From the NCBI GenBank assembly GCA_963733765.1, contig CAVTEI010000005.1:1-64000 (forward strand): a stretch of DNA of 64,000 nt, written 5' to 3'. A program made the position numbers and the translations under genes. The stretch is from DATKAS01 sp963733765. Its GTDB lineage: Bacteria > Actinomycetota > Acidimicrobiia > Acidimicrobiales > DATKAS01. Of the stretch, positions 17,017 through 26,944 are shown piece after piece; positions within the stretch are counted from its first letter, which is position 1, and each line of letters starts with the position of its first letter. Below the pieces are notes generated by a model that worked only from the letters and a program-made list of their open reading frames with translations, was not told where the DNA came from and ran no database searches.

Positions 17017-18645
17017 TCAGCCGAGGTTCGACGAGCGCGGGTAGACGTCCTCGGGGTCGGTCATGACGTTGACGAGATAGGGCACGCCCGCGGCGAACGC
17101 ACGGTCGAGCGCGGGACCGACCTCGGACGGTGAGCTCACGGTCTCGCCGGCCCCGCCGAGCGCGGTGACGACTTCGTCGTACCGGCATCCCGGTTGGAGA
17201 TCGCACGCCACGTCGTATCCGTAGATCGCCCGCATGGGGTACTTCTCGAGCCCCCACATGCCGTTGTTGCCCACGACCATGACGACGGGCAGGTTGTGGC
17301 GGACGAGGGTGTCGACGTCCATGAGCGAGAAGCCGGCCGCGCCGTCGCCGAGCATCACGACGATCTGGGCGTCGGGACGCGCGACCCGGGCCGCCATCGC
17401 GTAGCCGGGGCCGTTGCCGAGACACCCGTAGGGACCGGTGTCGAGCCAGCACCCGGGCGTGTACACCTCGACGTACTTCCCGGCATACGACACGAAGTCG
17501 CCCCCGTCGCAGATCACGACTGCGTCACGCGCCAGTCGCTTGCCGAGCTCGCCGTACACGCGCGTGGGCTTGATCGCGTCGCCGCCGGCCTCGAGCAGCC
17601 CTCGCTCGGTCTCGGCCGCGGCGCGCTCGGCGTCACGCACCTGCGCGATCCAGGGCTCGTGGTCGGCTCGCGGCGAGCCCGACCACGCCGTCATGCCGTC
17701 GAGGATCGCGGTGAGGTCGCCGGCCGGTGACGCCGCGGTGGCGACATGCGCGGCCCGACTCTCGGGCGCGTCGCAGATGTGAATGACCGGTGCGTCGCCG
17801 AAGCGACCGAAGCCGAGTCGGAAGTCGAGCGCGGTGCCGATCACGACGACGAGGTCGGCCTCGCTCTTCAGCAGCGCCCGAGTGCGCGTGAACGCCAGCT
17901 CGTGGTCGGCGGGCAGGCAGCCGCGGCCGAGCCCGTTGAACCAGCACGGCACCCGCATCGTCTCGGCGAAGCGCGTGACGGCCTCCCACGCGCCGTCCCA
18001 GTAGACGTCGCTGCCCACGATGATCGCGGGCCGTTCAGCCCCGGCAATGAGTGCCGCGGCGGCGTCGACGTCGGCGGGATCGGGATCGATGCCCTTCGGG
18101 ACGCCCCCGTTCGCGGCGGGCTCCGACGCGGGATCGAAGATCACGTCCATCGGGAAGTCGACGAACACCGGCCCTCGATGGGGCGTCATCGCCGTGAGGA
18201 CCGCGTGCTGGATCTCCTTCGCGGTGTCATTCGGCGCCGTGACTGTGCGCGCCGACTTGGTGATCGACGAGACGATCGGCACGTGATCGAGCTCTTGCAG
18301 CGAACCCGACCCCCACCGGCGTTGCGGCGCCCGACCGCCGAGCACGACAAGTGGCGTTCCGTTGAAATGCGCCGTGGTCATCGCACTCACGCCGTTCGTG
18401 ACTCCGGGCCCGGCCGTCAACACAGCGAGACCTGGCTTTCGGGTGAGCTTGGCCCACCCTTCGGCCGCGAACGTCGCGGTCTGCTCGTGGCGGACGTCGA
18501 CGATCTGCACGTCTTGCTTCACGGCCGCGTCGTACAGCGGCCAGACGTGACCCCCGTTGAGCGTGAACATGACGTCGACGCCGTAGCCGCGCATGACGTC
18601 GAGCGCGGCGTCGCCGGAATGGTGAGGCGTGCCGGTGTCGGTCAT
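17017..18645 (-). CDS. thiamine-diphosphate-dependent enzyme (acetolactate synthase/oxalyl-CoA decarboxylase superfamily)
   Basis: 542 residues with three ThDP-enzyme domains. The N-terminal Pyr domain has GGHVWPLYDA and DVRHEQTATFAAEGWA, whose Glu in RHEQ activates the cofactor. The central domain is Rossmann-like (PAIIVGSDVYWDGAW). The C-terminal PP domain has LGDGAAGFSLMDVDTLVRHNLPVVMVVGNNGMW, i.e. the GDG...N ThDP/Mg motif. Start ATG 18645 overlaps the stop of the upstream hydrolase (ATGA). Members include acetolactate synthase, 2-hydroxyacyl-CoA lyase and oxalyl-CoA decarboxylase; the reaction here is not determined. Confidence 0.85.
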   Translation of the reverse strand: MTDTGTPHHSGDAALDVMRGYGVDVMFTLNGGHVWPLYDAAVKQDVQIVDVRHEQTATFAAEGWAKLTRKPGLAVLTAGPGVTNGVSAMTTAHFNGTPLVVLGGRAPQRRWGSGSLQELDHVPIVSSITKSARTVTAPNDTAKEIQHAVLTAMTPHRGPVFVDFPMDVIFDPASEPAANGGVPKGIDPDPADVDAAAALIAGAERPAIIVGSDVYWDGAWEAVTRFAETMRVPCWFNGLGRGCLPADHELAFTRTRALLKSEADLVVVIGTALDFRLGFGRFGDAPVIHICDAPESRAAHVATAASPAGDLTAILDGMTAWSGSPRADHEPWIAQVRDAERAAAETERGLLEAGGDAIKPTRVYGELGKRLARDAVVICDGGDFVSYAGKYVEVYTPGCWLDTGPYGCLGNGPGYAMAARVARPDAQIVVMLGDGAAGFSLMDVDTLVRHNLPVVMVVGNNGMWGLEKYPMRAIYGYDVACDLQPGCRYDEVVTALGGAGETVSSPSEVGPALDRAFAAGVPYLVNVMTDPEDVYPRSSNLG

Positions 18646-19487
18646 GCCGCTGCGCCCTGCTGCACTCGATCGAGGAAGCCGCTGAGTGCCGCCCACCACG
18701 CGTCGGGCGCCTCGAACTGCGGGCTGTGCGCCCCGTCGGGGATCACCGCGAGGCTGGCGCCGGGCATGACGTCGGCCATGCGCTCGGACGGCGCGACGAA
18801 CGGCCGGTCCTGCTCGCCGACGATCACCAGCGTCGGTGTGGTGTGCGCGGCGAGCTTCTCGAGCCGGTCTTCGGTCGTGGCGAACTGCCCCAGCACCGAG
18901 CAGACCATCGCCGGAGCGACTGCGAGCAGCTTGCGGTCGCCGAACTCGATGTAGCCGGGGCGCTCCGCCCGCACTCGTTCATCCGCGGGACTTCTCATCG
19001 CCGCGCTGCGCGACTCCATCACCTCTTTGAAAGCTTGGATGCCGTTCGTACGCACGTAGTGCCTGGTCCGCTCGATCGCCGCCTCGTCACCGATGCCCTC
19101 GAGCGGACCATGTGCGGTGTCCATCAGGATCAGCGCGTCGATGCGATCGGGCGCGCCGAGCAGCATGTGCTGGGCGATCATCCCGCCCATCGAGTGGCCG
19201 AGGAGCGTGAACCGACTCCATCCGAGCGAATCAGCGAGGGCGAACACGTCGCCGGCGAACACCGCAAGCGTGTACACGCTCTCGTCGTCGGGCTTGCTGC
19301 TCGCACCGTGACCACGAAGGTCGGGCGCGACGACGTGCCACCCGCGCTCGGCAAGCGGCGCGAGGAAGTCGGTGAAGTCCTCCTTCGCGCCGGTGAACCC
19401 GTGGACGAGCATGAGCGGGCGGCCGCCCACACCGTCTTCGGCGATCGCGAGTTGGACCGATCGGACGTCGACCGTGCGAGTCCCCAT
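18642..19487 (-). CDS. alpha/beta hydrolase
   Basis: 281 residues. The oxyanion region is LVHGFTGAKEDF, the nucleophile elbow LLGHSMGG (Ser about residue 96), the acid Asp is probably in VIVGEQDRPF, and the His is in IPDGAHSPQFE. This is the C-C hydrolase/esterase-like branch. It is translationally coupled to the ThDP enzyme by a 4-base ATGA overlap, so the pair probably acts on one pathway. Substrate unknown. Confidence 0.85.
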   Translation of the reverse strand: MGTRTVDVRSVQLAIAEDGVGGRPLMLVHGFTGAKEDFTDFLAPLAERGWHVVAPDLRGHGASSKPDDESVYTLAVFAGDVFALADSLGWSRFTLLGHSMGGMIAQHMLLGAPDRIDALILMDTAHGPLEGIGDEAAIERTRHYVRTNGIQAFKEVMESRSAAMRSPADERVRAERPGYIEFGDRKLLAVAPAMVCSVLGQFATTEDRLEKLAAHTTPTLVIVGEQDRPFVAPSERMADVMPGASLAVIPDGAHSPQFEAPDAWWAALSGFLDRVQQGAAA

Positions 19488-19514
19488 GCGGGGACACTAG
19501 GTCGTCGCCAGGCG

Positions 19515-20462
19515 TCAGGAACCGAGCATGCCGTCCGTGAACATCTGCTTCAGCTCCTCACCGTCGGCGACCTGGTCGGCCGGGGGAAGGTCGATCGTCA
19601 CCGACTCGCCGAGCTCGAGGAAGTCGATCGTGAGCACGATGGGTCCATCGGGAACGGACTCAGTGCCCTCGAAACCCCCGGCGAAGGACGCGCCGTCGAA
19701 CGTCATCTCGAGCCGGCGGACGAGCCCTTGGGCATCGACGAACACGTCCACGGGGATCTCGAGGGTCGCCGGATCGACGCCGAACTCGTGGATGAACTCC
19801 TCGGCCTTGCCCTCGTTCTCGGCGGGGGCGGACGCGAGAGCGTCGGCGGCGCTGATCGTCGCGTGGAAGTGCTGGGTGGTCTCGCCGTTGACATCGGCGC
19901 TGCCCTCATCGGTGATCGTGGCGCCTTGGTCGCGCAGGAGGTCGAGCAGCGCCGTGGCGTCACCCATCCCTCCGCCGAGGTCGCCGACGTCGATGCCTTC
20001 GTCCGCGGGCAGCTTCACCCAAGGCTTGGACTCGTCTCCGCCGAGGAACGCCGACAGGAACCCGGCGTGGACGTAGATGGTGTCGCCATCGATGACCATC
20101 TCGATGGTGCCGTCGCCGAAGAGCGCGCTCGGGTCGAAGCCCTCGACCTCCGTCTCGGAGGCCGCGTCGAGGATCCCGCTCATGTCGATCGAGAGGCTCG
20201 AGCGATCGCTGGCGGCGTCGAAGGCGCCGGAGCCGGTGATCGTGAGACCGCCGGGAACCTCGTCGGTGGCGGGGATCGCGAGCCTCAGCTCGTACCGCCC
20301 GCTTTCGACTGCCGCCGTGCGATCCGCGGCTTCGGCGAGGAACTGCGGTGTCGCCGCGGCCTCGACGACGGTGACATCGCCACCGCCGCCGCTGCTGCAC
20401 GCGGAGGCACCGAGAAGAGCGGCCGAGACGGCCACGAGAGCAATGAATGGCTTACGGGACAC
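19515..20462 (-). CDS. secreted lipoprotein, LppX/LprG-like fold likely
   Basis: 315 residues from the GTG at 20462, preceded by AAGGAG. The signal peptide is SRKPFIALVAVSAALLGASAC with Cys 21 as the lipobox cysteine, followed by a Gly/Ser stretch. The rest is beta-rich with repeated short strands (YELRLAIP, GSGAFDAASDRSSLSIDMSG, TIEMVIDGDTIYVHAGF, PIVLTIDFLELGESVTIDLP). That resembles the LppX/LprAFG lipid-binding lipoproteins of Actinobacteria. Family placement is by pattern only. An ATG far upstream at 20648 gives an implausible leader. Confidence 0.7.
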   Translation of the reverse strand: MSRKPFIALVAVSAALLGASACSSGGGGDVTVVEAAATPQFLAEAADRTAAVESGRYELRLAIPATDEVPGGLTITGSGAFDAASDRSSLSIDMSGILDAASETEVEGFDPSALFGDGTIEMVIDGDTIYVHAGFLSAFLGGDESKPWVKLPADEGIDVGDLGGGMGDATALLDLLRDQGATITDEGSADVNGETTQHFHATISAADALASAPAENEGKAEEFIHEFGVDPATLEIPVDVFVDAQGLVRRLEMTFDGASFAGGFEGTESVPDGPIVLTIDFLELGESVTIDLPPADQVADGEELKQMFTDGMLGS

Positions 20463-20607
20463 GAAGGTCTCCTTGTGAGCGTGCGCGTTGCTCAGGGAAG
20501 CCGGTGGCAGCCTAGGGGCACCGCATGATTCGATGAAGTCCGATCGGCAGGTCGCGCCCATAGGCTGAGCGAATTCCGCATGGCGACTGCCCGTCCGGGG
20601 GGCGGCG

Positions 20608-21426
20608 GTGAAGGACGAAGGAGCACGGGTGACGCAGGTCGCCGACACGGGTCAGGTGCAGGCGGCACCGCGCGGCGCCGTGCGCCTGCGGTGGTGGCGC
20701 GAGGTCATCTATGTCGCGGCCTTCTACGGCGTGTACTCCTGGATCCGCAACCAGTTCGGGTCGGCGGCGGTCTCGCCCTCGAAGGCTCTCGGCAACGCCC
20801 TCGACGTGATCCAGATCGAGCGGTGGGTCGGGCTGTTCCACGAGGAGACGCTGCAGCAGATGGTGCTGCGTTTCCACTCCTACATCGTGTTCTGGAACAT
20901 CTACTACGGCACCTTCCACTTCGTCGTCACGGCGTTCGCGCTCATCTGGATGTACCGGTCGTTCCCGAAGCGCTACCCCCTGTGGCGCAACACCCTGGCT
21001 TTCACGACGGGCTTCGCCCTGATCGGGTTCGCGTCGTACCCGCTGATGCCACCCCGCCTGCTGCCCATCTCGTTTGGCTTCGTCGACACGCTCGACAAGT
21101 TCGGCGCGCTCTGGTCGTTCGACTCGGGCGCGATGCAGAAGATCTCGAACCAGTACGCGGCGATGCCCTCGCTGCACTGCGCGTGGGCGCTGTGGTGCAC
21201 GCTCGTGATGTGGCCGCAGGTGCGCTCGTGGTGGGCCAAGGCCCTCCTGGTCTCCTACCCGATCGCAACCGTGTACTGCATCATGATCACCGCGAACCAC
21301 TACTGGCTCGACGCTGTCGGCGGCTTCGCCACGTTGGGTTTCGGCTTCCTCGCCGCCAAGGTCTTCACCGCATGGACCGATCGGCGATGGGCGGCGCGAC
21401 ACTCCGAGGCGATCGCGAGCGCCTGA
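20608..21426 (+). CDS. PAP2-superfamily membrane enzyme (inositol phosphorylceramide synthase-like)
   Basis: 272 residues, about six membrane helices. The split phosphatase motif is visible as QYAAMPSLHCAW, with active His in PSLHC, and NHYWLDAVGG. In the AUR1/PAP2-like branch this motif pair transfers or hydrolyses lipid phosphate groups. In Actinobacteria such proteins make inositol phospholipids or act on isoprenoid phosphates. It is divergent from the lipoprotein gene, 145 bases apart. A GTG at 20629 is an alternative start. Confidence 0.8.
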   Translation: MKDEGARVTQVADTGQVQAAPRGAVRLRWWREVIYVAAFYGVYSWIRNQFGSAAVSPSKALGNALDVIQIERWVGLFHEETLQQMVLRFHSYIVFWNIYYGTFHFVVTAFALIWMYRSFPKRYPLWRNTLAFTTGFALIGFASYPLMPPRLLPISFGFVDTLDKFGALWSFDSGAMQKISNQYAAMPSLHCAWALWCTLVMWPQVRSWWAKALLVSYPIATVYCIMITANHYWLDAVGGFATLGFGFLAAKVFTAWTDRRWAARHSEAIASA

Positions 21427-21429
21427 CCG

Positions 21430-22562
21430 CTAACGCCTGATCCCGTTCGGCCCCGCCCACTCGACGGGCACCCCGTGATATCCGGTGCGGCCGATCAACC
21501 GCTCGTTTCCGCCCGGCCACGTCGTGAGCGTGAGATCGGCGCGGCCCTCGACCCAGCCCGGCTCCATTCGGTACCAGGCGACCGGCGCATCCTTCGACGC
21601 TCGGTTGCCCGCGTCGGCGACGGCCTGGGCGACCGCGGCGCGAGCGGCTTTGTTCATGTACTGCATGACGATCGAGTGGTACACGACCGTCGCGCACCCG
21701 GGAACCGGGTCCGCGAGCCGGTCGACGAGCCACGTCGCTGCGGGCGCGATGTCGACCGAGGCGGGCGCGTCACGGGCGATCGCGATCGCGGCGTCGAGCA
21801 TGGCGAGCCGGTGCAGCTGCTCGGGCCAGACGAACGAGCGCAGCTTCTGCCGACCGTCCTCATCGGTGGGGTCGATCGGGCTCGGGTCACAGCCGGCTCG
21901 CTCGACGACGGCGCTCTCGCTGGCGGGCGCGCCGGGCAGGCTCCATGGGCGCACCGTGCCCGTCCACACGGAGCCGAGCCGCACGGGTGACCCCGCGTCG
22001 CCCCATGCCGTGTCGCCGTCCTCGTAGCGAAAGCGGTCCCACCGCAGGTTGAGCGCAGCGCTGGTGCCCACCTCGAGCATCCGCAGCGGGAGCCCGGTCT
22101 CGACGGCAACGGTGAGAAAACCCGGTGCGAGCGCGGCTGCGCGCCCGACCTCGTTCGTCTGCACGCCGTAGCCGAGACACTCGCGCAGCAGCTCGACGTT
22201 GTCCGCGACCGTCTGCCGGAAGGTGAGCCAGGGGTCGCCCGCCTCGACTGGATCCTCCGGCCGACGGGTAGTAGGCGGCGAGCGCAGGCGCGCCGCCGTC
22301 GAGCACGAGGCGATGCACACCTCCCATGAACCGCGAGCGCGAGCGCGGAGCCGAACGGATCGCGCTCGTGCCCTCGCAGCACGTCGAGGCAGGGCCCGCC
22401 TTCCTCGACGTCGGCCGCGGCGGCGAGAAGGAGGCGCTCGTAGATCGCGGAACCGCCCACCCCGCATTGGGTGCCCTGGAAGCGAAGGAGTGCGGGGAGG
22501 TCGCCCGCGGGCGGTCGCGGGATCTCGCGTGCTGGCTCAGAGGCCGGCTCAGAAGATGCCAT
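21430..22562 (-). CDS. DUF2332 family protein, two frameshifts
   Basis: The protein runs through three frames: LRFQGTQCGVGGSAIYERLL from the start near 22562, then RLVLDGGAPALAAYYPSAGG near 22300, then the long in-frame part from FRQTVADNVELLRECL to the end. Breaks lie near 22320 and 22255. The order LRFQG, VQTNEVGRAAALAPGF, LRMLEVGTSAALNLRWDRF, VYHSIVMQYM and TGYHGVPVEW is that of DUF2332, a family whose GxSAALNL block suggests a SAM-type Rossmann fold. Function unknown. The start overlaps the end of the SDR gene by 14 bases. Confidence 0.75.
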
Positions 22563-23317
22563 AGCCGCCGTCGAGGATGAGCACGTCGCCCGTGTGATAG
22601 CGGGAGACATCGCTCGCGAGGTAGACGGCGACGCCGCCGAAGTCGTCGCCAGTGCCCCACCTTCGCAGCGGCACGCGCGGGAGGACCTTGTCGACGAACT
22701 TGTCCCATCCCATCGCGGGTGCCGTCATCGGCGTCTCGATCCAGCCGGGGAGGATCGCGTTGGCGCGGATGCCGTGGCGCGCGTGCTCGACCGCGATGCC
22801 CTTCATCGAGCGCGATGACCGCGCCCTTCGACGATGCGTATGGCTCGTTGCGCGGCGCACCCATCATCGTGGACCCCGACGTCGTAACGGCGAGGCTGCC
22901 GCCTTCGCCCCGCTCGACCATGTGCCGCACCGCCGCGCGCCACGTGTAGAACACGCCGTCGAGATTGACTCGCAGCACTCGGTGCCACTCGTCGGCGGTG
23001 AGGTCGACGAACGCCGAGTTGTTGCCGCCGATCCCCACGTTGGCGAAGCACGAGTCGACCTTCCCGAGGGTGTCGACGGTGGCAGCGAACGACGCCTCGA
23101 CCTCCGCCTCGTCCCCGACGTCACACTTCAGGGCCAGCACCTTGGTGCCGTGCCGGCTGAGCTGTTCGGCGGCGGCCTCGTTCTTGGCCTCGTTGGTGCC
23201 CCAGATCGCGACGTCGGCCCCCTGCGCCGCCAGCCCGTCGGCCATTCCGAGCCCGATGCCACTGTTGCCGCCGGTCACCAAGGCCACGTGCCCGGTCAGA
23301 TCGAACAGATCTCCCAT
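22549..23317 (-). CDS. short-chain dehydrogenase/reductase, one frameshift
   Basis: NAD(P)-dependent SDR. The nucleotide site is VTGGNSGIGLGMADGLA, followed by NVGIGGNNSAF, the catalytic Ser in TTSGSTM, YASSKGA (YxxxK), then after an indel near 22810 GIAVEHARHGIRANAILPGWIETP and a C-terminal VLILDGGYGIF. About 256 residues in total. Substrate unknown. It is followed on the same strand by the DUF2332 gene. Confidence 0.85.
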
Positions 23318-23424
23318 GCGCGGCGACCCTATCCGGGCGCCGAAGTAGGCCAGACGGCCCGGTCCGCTCGTTCGAATGTGCGGGGTTAGTCTCGGTCGTT
23401 CGTCCGTCCGACGCGCAGGTGGCC

Positions 23425-25323
23425 ATGATCCTCGAGACCATCAAGCAACCGGCCGATCTGCGCCGGCTCTCCTACGCCGAGCTCGATGACCTCGCCGGCG
23501 AGATCCGCGACTTCATCGTGCAGGTCGTGTCCGAGAACGCGGGGCACCTCGGCTCGAACCTCGGCGCCGTCGAGCTCACGTTGGCGTTGCATCGAGTGTT
23601 CGACTCGCCCCGCGACGCGATCCTCTGGGACACAGGCCATCAGGCGTACGTGCACAAGCTCGTCACCGGACGCCAGCAGCAGTTCACGACGTTGCGGCAG
23701 GCCGGCGGCCTGTCGGGCTACCCGTGTCGCGCCGAGTCCGACCACGACTTCGTCGAGAACAGCCACGCGTCGACGATCTTGTCGTACGCGTACGGGCTCG
23801 CGGTCGCACGCGACGCGGCGATCCACGCCGGCGAGCCCGACGTCGCGTCGCGGCGTGCCGGGCATCGCATCGTCGCCGTGATCGGTGACGGGTCGATGAC
23901 GGGAGGGATGGCCTACGAGGCGCTCAACAACCTCGGGCACAGCGGCCGCAACGTCATCATCGTGTTGAACGACAACGGCCGCTCGTACGCGCCGACGGTG
24001 TCGAACCTGTCGAAGAGCCTCACTCAGGTGCGCCTCAACCCCGTGTACATGCGCCGGCAGAAGCGGCTCGAGCAGCTCGTGCGCACGGTGCCGCTCGTCG
24101 GCAGCCGCGCGCACAAGGGCATGGAGGCCATGAAGGCGGCGGTCCGCGAGATGTGGGAGCCGGCCACGTTCTTCGAGCCGCTCGGCGTCCGCTACATGGG
24201 CCCCGTCGACGGGCACCGTGTCGAAGATCTCGAGAAGGCGTTGCGCAACGCGGCCGAGTTCGACGGCCCGATCGTCTTGCACGTCCTCACCGACAAAGGC
24301 CGCGGCTACCCGCCCGCGGAGGACGACGACGAGAAGCACCTGCACGACGCGCCCGTGTTCGATCCCGCTGTCGGTCCGCCGCGTTGGGTGCCGGTCGGGT
24401 ACACGCAGGCGTTCGCCGAGGCGATGATCAAGGAGGCCGAGAGCAACCCGAAGGTCGTCGCGATCACCGCAGCAATGCCCGGGCCGACTGGTCTGCTCCC
24501 GTTCCAGGAGCGCTGGCCGGACCGGTTCTTCGACGTCGGCATCGCCGAGCAGCACGCGGTCACCGCGGCGACGGGCATGGCGATGGGCGGGCTGCGGCCG
24601 GTCGTGGCCATCTACTCCACGTTCATGAACCGGGCGTGGGACCAGGTCATGTACGACTGCGCGCTCCACGAGCAGCCGATCGTGTTCTGCCTCGACCGCG
24701 CCGGCATCACCGGCGATGACGGGCCGTCAACCCACGGCGTGATGGACATCGCGCTGTTCTCCAAGGTGCCGGGGATGACGGTGTTCGCGCCGTCGTCCGC
24801 GCAGGAGCTGCAGGTGATGCTGCACGACGCGCTCGAGCTCGACGGACCGTCGGTCGTTCGCTACCCGCGGGGTGCGGCCCGTCAGGTCCCCGACGACCAG
24901 GTCGGGTCCGGTCTGCAGGCTCGGCTCGTGCGGCGGGGCGCTGAGTCCGAGGTCTGTCTGCTCGCGGTCGGGAAGCTCGTCGCGGCGGCTGAGGCCGCGG
25001 CCACCGAGCTCGAAGCCAGCGGCGTCGACTGCACCGTGTGGGATGTGCGGGTCGTGAAGCCGCTCGATCCGGCGATGATCGCCGACGCGGCGCGTCATCC
25101 CCTCGTGGTCACGGTCGAAGACGGTGTCCGCGAAGGCGGCGCGGGCAGCCTCATCGTCGACACGCTCGCAACGCACTGCGCCGGTCCCGACATCCCCCGC
25201 GTCGAGGTGCTCGGCACACCGATCCGATTCCTGCCGCACGGCAAGCCCGACCGCATCCTCGCCGACCTCGGTCTCGACGGTCCGGGCATCGCCGCGACGA
25301 TCCGCACGATCCTCGCCAGCTGA
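23425..25323 (+). CDS. dxs: 1-deoxy-D-xylulose-5-phosphate synthase
   Basis: 632 residues in one frame. It condenses pyruvate and glyceraldehyde-3-phosphate, the first step of the MEP isoprenoid pathway. Motifs are NAGHLGSNLGAVELTLALH, WDTGHQAYVHKL, VIGDGSMTGGMAYEALNNLG (ThDP), FDVGIAEQHAVTAA and CLDRAGITGDDGPSTHG. The ATG at 23425 is preferred; a GTG at 23419 is in frame and close to a possible ribosome-binding site. The inositol-phosphatase gene follows after 13 bases. Confidence 0.96.
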   Translation: MILETIKQPADLRRLSYAELDDLAGEIRDFIVQVVSENAGHLGSNLGAVELTLALHRVFDSPRDAILWDTGHQAYVHKLVTGRQQQFTTLRQAGGLSGYPCRAESDHDFVENSHASTILSYAYGLAVARDAAIHAGEPDVASRRAGHRIVAVIGDGSMTGGMAYEALNNLGHSGRNVIIVLNDNGRSYAPTVSNLSKSLTQVRLNPVYMRRQKRLEQLVRTVPLVGSRAHKGMEAMKAAVREMWEPATFFEPLGVRYMGPVDGHRVEDLEKALRNAAEFDGPIVLHVLTDKGRGYPPAEDDDEKHLHDAPVFDPAVGPPRWVPVGYTQAFAEAMIKEAESNPKVVAITAAMPGPTGLLPFQERWPDRFFDVGIAEQHAVTAATGMAMGGLRPVVAIYSTFMNRAWDQVMYDCALHEQPIVFCLDRAGITGDDGPSTHGVMDIALFSKVPGMTVFAPSSAQELQVMLHDALELDGPSVVRYPRGAARQVPDDQVGSGLQARLVRRGAESEVCLLAVGKLVAAAEAAATELEASGVDCTVWDVRVVKPLDPAMIADAARHPLVVTVEDGVREGGAGSLIVDTLATHCAGPDIPRVEVLGTPIRFLPHGKPDRILADLGLDGPGIAATIRTILAS

Positions 25324-25336
25324 CTTTCCGTTGCCG

Positions 25337-26110
25337 ATGCAGCTCGACCTCGACGCCGAGCTCGCGCTCGCGCTCCGGCTCGCCGATGCCGCCGACTCGA
25401 TCACGCTGCCGCGCTACCGCGCCGCCGACCTGTCCGTGCGGCACAAGGCGGACGCGACCGAGGTCACCGACGCCGACACCGCGTCGGAGGCGGCGATGCG
25501 CGCGCTGCTCGCTCGCGAGCGACCCGACCATGCGGTGCTCGGTGAGGAGGAGGGACTCATCGGCGATCCCGACGCCGCGTCGCGGTGGATCCTCGACCCG
25601 ATCGACGGCACTGCGTCGTTCGTGCGCGGCCTGCCGATCTGGGGCACGTTGATCGCACTCGAGCACGACGGCGAGATCGTCGTCGGGGTCGCGTCGGCGC
25701 CGGCGCTCGGCCGGCGGTGGTGGGCGGCGAGGGGCAAGGGCGCGTTCAGCGACCACGGCGCGATGCGCGTCTCGACCGTCGACCGCATCGAGGACGCTCA
25801 GCTCGGGCACGCAAGCATCAGCTCGTGGCGAGAGCACGGCCGCGGTCCCCAGTTCGCCGCCCTCGCCGACCGCGTGTGGCGCAGCCGCGGCGTCGGCGAC
25901 TTCTGGATGCACGTGCTCGTCGCCGAGGGCGTGTTCGACATCGCGGCGGAGCCCATCGTCAGCCTGTGGGACCTCGCGGCGGTGAAGCCGATCGTCGAAG
26001 AGGCGGGCGGGCGGTTCACCGACCTCGCCGGCGAGGCGCGCGCCGACGGCGGCACCGCGCTCTCCACCAATGGGTTGCTGCACGACGCGGCGTTGGCCGC
26101 GCTGCGCTAG
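25337..26110 (+). CDS. inositol monophosphatase family phosphatase (possibly histidinol-phosphatase HisN type)
   Basis: 257 residues. Li-sensitive Mg-dependent phosphatase with GEEEGL (first metal Glu), WILDPIDGTASFVRGLP (the DPIDGT metal-binding motif) and SLWDLAAVKPIVEEAGG (second metal Asp). Its proportions resemble HisN-type histidinol phosphatases, but inositol-1-phosphatase activity is equally possible. It sits 13 bases behind dxs and is likely co-transcribed. An imperfect hairpin follows its stop. Confidence 0.88.
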   Translation: MQLDLDAELALALRLADAADSITLPRYRAADLSVRHKADATEVTDADTASEAAMRALLARERPDHAVLGEEEGLIGDPDAASRWILDPIDGTASFVRGLPIWGTLIALEHDGEIVVGVASAPALGRRWWAARGKGAFSDHGAMRVSTVDRIEDAQLGHASISSWREHGRGPQFAALADRVWRSRGVGDFWMHVLVAEGVFDIAAEPIVSLWDLAAVKPIVEEAGGRFTDLAGEARADGGTALSTNGLLHDAALAALR

Positions 26111-26114
26111 GCCC

Positions 26115-26157
26115 ACCGAGGGCGCCAGCGTCTTCTGAAGACGAAGGCTGGCTCGGT
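26115..26157. terminator. imperfect hairpin after the inositol-phosphatase gene
   Basis: The core gtcttc-t-gaagac (26130-26142) is flanked by ccagc/gctgg and accgag/ctcggt, giving a long interrupted stem right after the stop at 26110. There is no T-run, so Rho-independent termination is uncertain. It also lies at the end of the convergent phosphotransferase gene. Confidence 0.45.
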
Positions 26158-26159
26158 CG

Positions 26160-26944
26160 AGGGCCGAGGGTCCCCTCGACGACGTCATCCACAGGATCCG
26201 CGCCGTCTGGCACGACATCAGGAACGCCGCGACCGCCGGGTCGCACTTGCGTCGAACGGCGGCGGAGACTGCTTCGAGGGCGGGCGGGTTCGCAGCCCTT
26301 CCCCGCGACGGTGCAGCCGAACGCGAGCGACACGAGGTCGAACCGCCAGTCGCCCGCACCGGCGATGTCCCAATCGAAGACTCCCGGTCACCTCGTCGTC
26401 GACGTCACGCAGGCATTGCGGCTGGTGGAAGTCGCCGTGGCACGGACGAGTCGCTGCGGCCGAGGGTGACGTCGGCAGTGGTCTCGACCGTCGCGGCGAG
26501 CTGGCGCTGTGCGAACGAACTGGGCAGCGGTGCGAGGTCGGTGGAGCCACCGGTGGACGGCCTCGCGTGCGAGCGCTGCCCAATCCCGCGTAAGCCCGGC
26601 GTCGATGTCGTGGGAGCACACAAGGCCGATGAGCTGGACGGCGAATGCCTCAGTGAACACGTCGGGAACCGTGCCGGGGAGGATCTCCTGGAGATTCCAC
26701 ACGAGCCCCTCGTCTGCCCCGACCTCCACGTAGCTCGCGGCGGGATAGCCGCGAGCGTGGAGCAGCGCCGCCATCGCGGCACCAGTCCTCCACTCCGACA
26801 CGAGGTCGACCTGTTCGGACGCCTTGAGCACGAGCTCCGCGCCGTCGGCGCGCAGCACCGAGACGGCTCCGAAGACGCCTCCGTCGAAGGTATGAACGAT
26901 GGTGAGGCCGAGGCGCGCCGCAGCGCGCTCGACGGGCGAGCCGG
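26160..26944 (-). CDS. aminoglycoside/choline phosphotransferase (APH) family protein, several frameshifts
   Basis: APH-like kinase fold. LVLKASEQVDLVSEWRTGAAM comes first, then the hinge and a C-lobe with CHGDFHQPQCL, which corresponds to the catalytic HGDFHxxN motif. FDLVSLAFGCTVAGKG then appears in yet another frame. At least three indels (near 26510, 26370 and 26330) leave the exact limits uncertain. The minus-strand frame begins directly at the thiolase stop (CTGA). Native substrates of such family members are often unknown. Pseudogene or base errors cannot be separated here. Confidence 0.55.
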